Shown: piece by piece, positions 26,995-31,181 of the stretch
Layout: the number at the start of each line of letters is the position of its first letter
How positions within the stretch are numbered: position 1 is the first letter of the stretch
DNA from: Anaerolineales bacterium
Lineage (GTDB): Bacteria; Chloroflexota; Anaerolineae; 4572-78; J111
Direction: 5' to 3'
NCBI GenBank assembly: GCA_012032575.1
Contig: JAAUSP010000016.1
Span: 1 to 31,181, forward strand
DNA: 31,181 nucleotides
Notes under the pieces: model-generated
What the model was told of the DNA's origin: nothing
The model's input: the letters and a program-made list of their open reading frames with translations, nothing else
Database searches by the model: none
Made by a program: the position numbers and the translations under genes

Positions 26995-28185
26995 ATGACT
27001 TGGATAGCCGAAAAAATAACCAACGCATATCCCATATTCAGTGTATCAGACGAGAATGCCCTACTTGATGTTCTGCTGGAGTCTGTTTACGGGTATAGGT
27101 TTCCAGCCGATTTATCCCAAGATGAAATCCAAAAACTGAGAAGACGATTACTCGCAGCCGCCTTTGATTTGATGGTAGCGGCAGAATATTATCGCGCTGT
27201 GGGCCATCTCCGTTGGGTTTATTGCCCAATCCCTGGCTCAGAGCCTATGGCTTATTACCCGTACACAAGCCTATGCCCTCGTTGTGTGCTTGATGGTAAA
27301 TTTTATTTCCATCAAGCCAATAAACCGTCATCAGGGAGTATCGGAGCGACAACTTCAAGGCTGTTGGGCGTTTTTATGAAAGCCCTGTTTGAAAGGCATG
27401 GGCGCAAGATAGAAATCCTCAGAGGTTCTGAACCTGTTGATTCTATATTTTTGGACAAATCAACAGAACCCCATGTTTATTTGTTTGCTGAAGTGAAGTC
27501 CGCTCCTCTTGTTACTTTGCCTCTTGCAATGACTACTGAACGTCTGACCTTTGAAGAAGACCAAGCTGCTGTATCTTTGCAAACTCACAAAGAAGTGACC
27601 ATGATAAATCTGTATAAAACTAGCACTTCAATCTTTGTTCCAATTGAAAGCCCCAATATGCCTTCGGGCTGGGTAAGCAAAAATTTCCCGATTGGCAATA
27701 AAGAGGACGAGAAAGACTCGGCTTGGGCATATCGCGGATTAACAAATCTTCTCAAGAGTGATCCTTCTTTTTTTCAAGACTACAGTAAATTTTGGCTGGC
27801 GGCTTTTGATGCTTATGGCGCCTTAGCTAAACTAAGGCCCGTCTTCTGGTTTACAAATGCCTGCGGTCAACCTTCTCCCCGGCCCGCAGATTGGCCGAAA
27901 CGTTCAAGAGGCGATGGACACGAGTCCATATCCGACAGTAAAACCAGTGTAGGCATGGACAGAACCGACGACATAAAGAAGAGTATTTATCAGGTGCTAA
28001 AACTTGGTGCGGAAGGAAAGCCATCACAGGATACAAAATATCTGGTCGGGATTGTATCCAATATTCATGCAGTCAGGCACTTTGACGAATACTTGACGGC
28101 ATTGAAAGATATTGTTTGGACGAGAGATGAAACAGGCAAAGTTATCCAGGCGTCACAACTTCCACCTGATACCGCGCTTTTTTAA
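26995..28185 (+). CDS. putative type II restriction endonuclease (PD-(D/E)XK)
   Basis: 396 residues that I cannot place in a named family. VDSIFLD followed about 15 residues later by YLFAEVKSAPL fits a PD-(D/E)XK site (Asp...Glu-x-Lys). An earlier CPRC pair (about residues 93-96) may bind zinc or be structural. The gene lies 80 bases before a C5 DNA methyltransferase in the same direction, the typical layout of a type II system. The ribosome site is weak and A-rich. AT-rich codon use matches the methyltransferase. Restriction activity is inferred from the motif and the partner. Confidence 0.65.
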   Translation: MTWIAEKITNAYPIFSVSDENALLDVLLESVYGYRFPADLSQDEIQKLRRRLLAAAFDLMVAAEYYRAVGHLRWVYCPIPGSEPMAYYPYTSLCPRCVLDGKFYFHQANKPSSGSIGATTSRLLGVFMKALFERHGRKIEILRGSEPVDSIFLDKSTEPHVYLFAEVKSAPLVTLPLAMTTERLTFEEDQAAVSLQTHKEVTMINLYKTSTSIFVPIESPNMPSGWVSKNFPIGNKEDEKDSAWAYRGLTNLLKSDPSFFQDYSKFWLAAFDAYGALAKLRPVFWFTNACGQPSPRPADWPKRSRGDGHESISDSKTSVGMDRTDDIKKSIYQVLKLGAEGKPSQDTKYLVGIVSNIHAVRHFDEYLTALKDIVWTRDETGKVIQASQLPPDTALF

Positions 28186-28194
28186 CTTGTTTGA

Positions 28195-28203
28195 TGGTAT
28201 AAT
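28195..28203 (+). promoter_or_regulatory. extended -10 promoter for the methyltransferase
   Basis: TGGTATAAT, an extended -10 (TGn plus a perfect TATAAT), lies 10 bases after the endonuclease stop and about 62 bases before the methyltransferase start. No -35 is evident. It would let the methyltransferase be expressed independently of the nuclease. Confidence 0.5.
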
Positions 28204-28265
28204 CGCTCTCACCGAAGTAATAGCACGTGATTCATGGATAGAGTCAACATTCAATTTCTGAGAGT

Positions 28266-29429
28266 ATGGACATGATTAAGGTGTTTAACCATCAACCTCG
28301 CCGTGTTGGGAAAGAGGTGCAAGAAAGAATAGATACGCTCAAGATCGGTCAAAAAATGCAAGACCTTCCTGAGCATCTTTGGCATAAAAGTTTTCGTTTT
28401 TATGTCAAAGAAGACCCCACTAGAGTTGGTGGACCAAACTTGCGGATGATTAGGCTTGATCCTAATAAACCGTCTCTAACGGTTACAGCATATATCTTCA
28501 ATAAGTTTGTTCATCCTTATGAAAATCGTTTCATCACGCCGCGAGAAGCTGCTCGTTTACAGGGTTTCCCTGACGAATTAGAGTTCAAAGGAACACTTGG
28601 TAGTGTTCAATTGCAGGTTGGCAATGCCGTTCCAATTCCTTTGGGTAGAGCAGTTTTTCATACGGTTCTTGAACACGCCAAGAAGATTGCCCCAGAGAAA
28701 CAAACTTTTTACGCACTTAGTTTGTTTAGCGGTGCAGGTGGTTTAGATATTGCCGCATCTACCGCCGAAGTGCCTAATGCCAGATGGAAAACCTATGCTT
28801 CTATTGAACTTGATAAAGATTGTTGCGAGACTCTAAGTGCGTACTGCAAAAACGAGGCCGAAATTGTTAACAATAGCGTTTATTCAATCGCTGACCCTGT
28901 TGCATTTTCTGAAAAGTTGGCTGTGAAGAAAGAAGATGTTTGGCTAATTTATGGTGGCCCCCCTTGCCAAGCATTTAGCCAAGCCGGAAAACAACGCGGT
29001 ATAACAGATCCTCGTGGACAACTGGTTTCAGAGTTTCTGCGGTATGTCGAGGAACTATCTCCCCGTTATTTTGTCATGGAAAATGTTCGCGGATTAGCAG
29101 GTATAAATAAAGGCAGGCTGCTAAAAGAGATTTTAGAGACGATGAAAAACTTAGGTTATAATGTTGACTATGGTTTGCTAAATGCGGCAGATTATGGAGC
29201 ACCACAATTACGAAAGCGATTAATTTTTATTGGTACGAAAAAGGAACTTGGCAAAGCTTTACTTCCAAACCCCACTCATGCTGAAATACCAGACCTGTTT
29301 ACCTCATACACATATATGACTGTTGGTGAAGCGTTTGAAGGGTTACCATCTTGTGATCTAAACGAACTTAATGGTAATGGATACTATCAACAAAGCCTGA
29401 CACTTTACGATAATGAGTCAACATATTGA
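28266..29429 (+). CDS. circularly permuted C5-cytosine DNA methyltransferase
   Basis: 387 residues. All the main C5 motifs are present, but in the order IX-X-I-IV-VI-VIII. The N-terminus holds a target-recognition-like part, RMIRLDPNKPSLTVTA, then FITPREAARLQGFPDEL (motif IX, about 90-105) and QVGNAVPIPLGRAV (motif X, about 117-130). Motif I, ALSLFSGAGGLDIA, follows (about 150-163). Motif IV, GGPPCQAFSQAG, has the catalytic Cys near 234; MENVRG is motif VI and QLRKRLIFIG motif VIII (about 314-323). The C-terminus ends inside what would be the target-recognition region. A permuted order is known for M.BssHII, to my knowledge. It is paired with the upstream nuclease gene. Confidence 0.85.
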   Translation: MDMIKVFNHQPRRVGKEVQERIDTLKIGQKMQDLPEHLWHKSFRFYVKEDPTRVGGPNLRMIRLDPNKPSLTVTAYIFNKFVHPYENRFITPREAARLQGFPDELEFKGTLGSVQLQVGNAVPIPLGRAVFHTVLEHAKKIAPEKQTFYALSLFSGAGGLDIAASTAEVPNARWKTYASIELDKDCCETLSAYCKNEAEIVNNSVYSIADPVAFSEKLAVKKEDVWLIYGGPPCQAFSQAGKQRGITDPRGQLVSEFLRYVEELSPRYFVMENVRGLAGINKGRLLKEILETMKNLGYNVDYGLLNAADYGAPQLRKRLIFIGTKKELGKALLPNPTHAEIPDLFTSYTYMTVGEAFEGLPSCDLNELNGNGYYQQSLTLYDNESTY

Positions 29430-29463
29430 ACGCAAATTAAAAGAATTACGGAGTAGGTCTTAG
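29413..29463 (+). pseudogene. start of a gene overlapping the methyltransferase, cut off near intron DNA
   Basis: An ATG at 29413 lies inside the end of the methyltransferase gene. It begins a 16-codon frame (MSQHIERKLKELRSRS) that stops at 29461-29463, 35 bases before group II intron sequence. The overlap and basic helical composition suggest the start of a third operon gene, now lost. It could also be a chance frame. Confidence 0.3.
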
Positions 29464-29497
29464 CCCCAAAACCGCCCTACCGATGTTATACAGTTGG

Positions 29498-29865
29498 GTG
29501 CGATACGAAGGTGAGTAAGTAGCTGTTCGGGCTGGGTAAAGCCCAAGACGAACCTGGTGTTCTGCCACCCGTACGCTTTGCGTATCCGACCATGCGTCAC
29601 GGGTAACGGTGAGGGGTGAAGCGTCGGAGACAATGTACCCACACTCAAGCGAGTGGTCAACAACTTGTGAAAGGCGATGACGACTACCAGTTAGTAGGTT
29701 GGGGCGACCACCCTACGCAACTAAATCCCTGGAGATAGCGGAACGGTCGCAGGTCATCCTTCGGGATGACGGGAGGCTTAAGCCGGACGAGGGGACGCAT
29801 CGCGCATCCTTTCCGGTTCTTAGGTAAGGGAGCAGCGGCGAGCGCATTCACAGGTGGCACGTCGA
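29498..29865 (+). ncRNA. 5' fragment of a group II intron
   Basis: Starts with GTGCG (29498-29502) and reads into DNA very like domain I of bacterial group II introns (GTGAGTAAGTAGC, CCCAAGACGAACCTGGTG, CCGACCATGCGTCACGGG, GTCAACAACTTGTGAAAGGC). It ends in a GGTTCTTAGGTAAGGGAGC stretch that usually precedes the reverse transcriptase start. No reverse transcriptase follows; the fragment joins ester-cyclase sequence at about 29865. It lies on the opposite strand to the intron remnant at 26 kb and has a different 5' sequence. Confidence 0.65.
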
Positions 29866-30096
29866 CCATCAAAGATATGATTGCGGACGGAGACAAGGTC
29901 GTTAGCCGGCTCACCTTTCGAGGCGCGCATACGGGTGACCTGATGGGTATCCCCGCGACAGGCAAGTCTGTGACGATGTCAGAAATAATTATAGACCGGC
30001 TGGCCGATGGGGAAAATTGTCGAATCGTGGCGCTTATTTGACCAGATGGCGATGATGCAACAGTTGGGCGTGATCACCGCGCCGGGACAAAGCTGA
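29865..30096 (+). pseudogene. SnoaL-like ester cyclase, 3' part only (one frameshift)
   Basis: The fragment reads STIKDMIADGDKVVSRLTFR, GAHTGDLMGIPATGKSVTM, IIIDRLADG. After removal of one G from GGGG (30009-30012) it continues KIVESWRLFDQMAMMQQLGV and ends at TGA 30094-30096. This is the C-terminal half of the SnoaL-like/ester-cyclase fold, including the GIPATGK and conserved LMQQLG-type end. The N-terminal half is replaced by intron sequence, so the gene is broken. Confidence 0.65.
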
Positions 30097-30161
30097 AGTT
30101 AGGCATTCAGCAGGAGTTGCAAGCGGAGCACGTCACATTCTCAACGCGGATGTTGTCAAAA

Positions 30162-30205
30162 GCGGAGCGATTGCAGAGCCAAGCTTGGCTTTGCAATTGC
30201 TCCGT
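30162..30205. repeat. long hairpin with G-T wobble pairs
   Basis: The two halves of 30162-30205 are complementary around an AAGCTT centre. Apart from Watson-Crick pairs they show only G-T pairs at two internal positions and one at the outer edge. That pattern would keep an RNA hairpin intact. It lies between the ester-cyclase fragment and the toxin-antitoxin pair, and GTTATGC follows. No gene is seen in 30097-30336. Confidence 0.55.
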
Positions 30206-30336
30206 GCGCGGGTTATGCCGCCTATTAGCCCGCTGGCCGGTTATCTCGTTCAAACTTGTGAAAGTATGAAACTTGTTGGCTTGTTAGAATAGATTGGGGC
30301 ATAATATCATCTCAATTGCTTTTGGGAGATAGATAA

Positions 30337-30618
30337 ATGGCTGAACTTATTACAGAAATACTTGACGGAGAACCATATCAATACTACCCCCTCGGTAAAT
30401 ATGTAGTTCGGGCTATTGGCGTTTGTGGGGAACGCCCCACATTTAAATATACCCGGATTGAAATCACCGGAACGCTTGAACGGTTGGCCGCTGGCGAAAA
30501 TATTGAGTTAATAGTCAAAGGCTATCAAGGCCGCGTACCAGGTGAGGCAATTATCGAAGCAATGCACTTGGTAAATCTACGGTTTCTACAAACTCTCCCC
30601 GAATTAGAATTCGCCTGA
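30337..30618 (+). CDS. DUF433-family antitoxin
   Basis: 93 residues, ATG 30337 behind GGGAGA (30324-30329). GKYVVRAIGVCGERPTFKYT is the recognition segment of DUF433 (VapB45-like) antitoxins, followed by a helical ERLAAGENIELIVKGYQGRV winged-helix-like part. Its TGA shares its last base with the ATG of the PIN-like gene downstream (TGATG), so the two are coupled. A weak promoter (TTGGCT 30276, CATAAT 30300) lies upstream. The likely job is to bind and neutralise the partner nuclease and to repress the operon. Confidence 0.75.
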   Translation: MAELITEILDGEPYQYYPLGKYVVRAIGVCGERPTFKYTRIEITGTLERLAAGENIELIVKGYQGRVPGEAIIEAMHLVNLRFLQTLPELEFA

Positions 30619-31056
30619 TGATAGTTTTGGATGAACAATTATTAGGTCGTCAACCTGAGGTAGAGATAGCCAGATGGTATCGAGGCAGAATACAGTTTAT
30701 TCACGAATTGCGACCTCATACGGTCGTCAAAGACGAGGCTATTCCCGATTTATTGCGGCAACAAAATCAGCCGACTTTTGTAACGATTAATGAGAAGGAT
30801 TTTTGGCGAAAAGTAGTGATAAACGTCTCATTTTTGTATGGTCTGCTTTACCTTACCTGATTTACGGGTAGGTGAAATACCGGATTTATTGAGGAAGCTC
30901 CTTCAGTATCCAGAGTTTAAGACCAAAGCCATACGGATGGGTAAGGTTGTTCGGGTGAGCGAGAAGGAGGTGAGTTATTACACTTCTGGGGAAAGAGAAG
31001 TAAAAACCATCGCCCAATTACCAAGCCAAGTTATGGGTAGGCGGAGAGCGGGCTAA
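30618..31056 (+). CDS. PIN-like (DUF5615/Mut7-C-type) toxin (one frameshift)
   Basis: Starts MIVLDEQLLGR, with an early acidic residue as in PIN-like nucleases, and continues PTFVTINEKDFWRKV with the second acidic cluster. A T5 run (30831-30835) shifts the frame. Deleting one T continues as VSFCMVCFTLPDLRVGEIPDLL and KTKAIRMGKVVRVSE, ending at 31056 with about 145 residues. The gene pairs with the DUF433 antitoxin. The likely activity is RNA cleavage. If the frameshift is real, the toxin is dead. Confidence 0.65.
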
Positions 31057-31179
31057 CAAATCGCTGTACCCGACTTGCTATCCTGGCCTTTTTTCAACCG
31101 TGCTTTGCTGGCGAAGTGGTTGTATAATGGAATTATCATTGCCCACTCGCAGGCCGGTAAACTCATGATCGTTAGCCGG
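31049..31179 (+). other. attC-like site at the toxin stop
   Basis: GGCTAAC at the toxin stop codon (the TAA lies in the box) is followed by AAATCGCTGTACCCGAC, similar to the left half of class 1 integron attC sites. About 110 bases later GTTAGCC is its exact complement. Adjacent segments are partly complementary (TACC...TGC). The layout (stop codon inside the left box, about 130 bases total) is that of a gene cassette end, but stem pairing is weak. TATAAT at 31123-31128 inside it may instead mark a promoter of a gene beyond the window. Confidence 0.35.
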
Positions 31180-31181
31180 CC

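Noticed and set aside
31163..31181. ATG at the right edge as the start of a new gene
   Set aside because: Only six codons are visible, no ribosome site precedes it, and the bases form part of the attC-like box.

Overview
This window looks like a piece of a Chloroflexota (Anaerolineae-like) draft or metagenome-assembled genome. That assignment is inference from protein style: Thr/Pro-linked LysM and PKD surface proteins, NBR1-type Ig domains beside peptidoglycan-recognition domains, a fused SecDF, a bacterial deoxyhypusine-synthase-like protein, and a STAND NTPase with a Chloroflexota-type N-terminal module. No rRNA or tRNA gene was seen. About a dozen one- or two-base frameshifts break genes that are otherwise complete. 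Most lie in homopolymer runs, so they look more like consensus errors than biological decay, and each repair is described with its gene.

1-2.8 kb (+): two cell-surface proteins, one with PKD and LysM domains and one with an LPXTG-like C-terminus. 2.8-15.05 kb (-): a long run of co-directional carbohydrate genes. In transcription order these are a glycosidase-like/PGRP fusion, a Gfo/Idh/MocA oxidoreductase, a PfkB kinase, a ROK kinase, a HAD phosphatase, a heparan-glucosaminide-acetyltransferase-like membrane protein, a deoxyhypusine-synthase-like protein and an RfaE-type kinase. An AvaI/BsoBI-like restriction-modification pair is wedged between the last two. 15.4-18.6 kb (+): a CAP-domain secreted protein and secDF, the latter behind a consensus sigma-70 promoter.

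18.6-31.2 kb is an accessory region full of mobile elements and their debris. An insertion sequence (18624-20117) abuts secDF and cuts off a STAND NTPase gene. Next come a 245-bp MITE-like element and an AT-rich three-gene cluster (MDR reductase, NAD(P)-binding protein, DUF6326 membrane protein). These are followed by three REP palindromes with an internally deleted RAYT transposase, an IS3 element, and a group II intron reverse transcriptase cut by that IS3. Then comes a second restriction-modification pair whose C5-methyltransferase is circularly permuted, a 5' fragment of another group II intron, a truncated ester-cyclase gene, and a DUF433/PIN-like toxin-antitoxin pair. attC-like features near 26.7-26.9 kb and at the right edge raise the possibility that part of this region is an integron-type cassette array.

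Two structural themes stand out. In the left half, nearly every intergenic gap carries short tandem words of 7 (sometimes 8) bases, often followed by their reverse complement. The words differ between loci but the period is shared. In the right half, two restriction-modification systems, a STAND NTPase remnant and a toxin-antitoxin pair sit among transposons, as in a defence-rich variable region.
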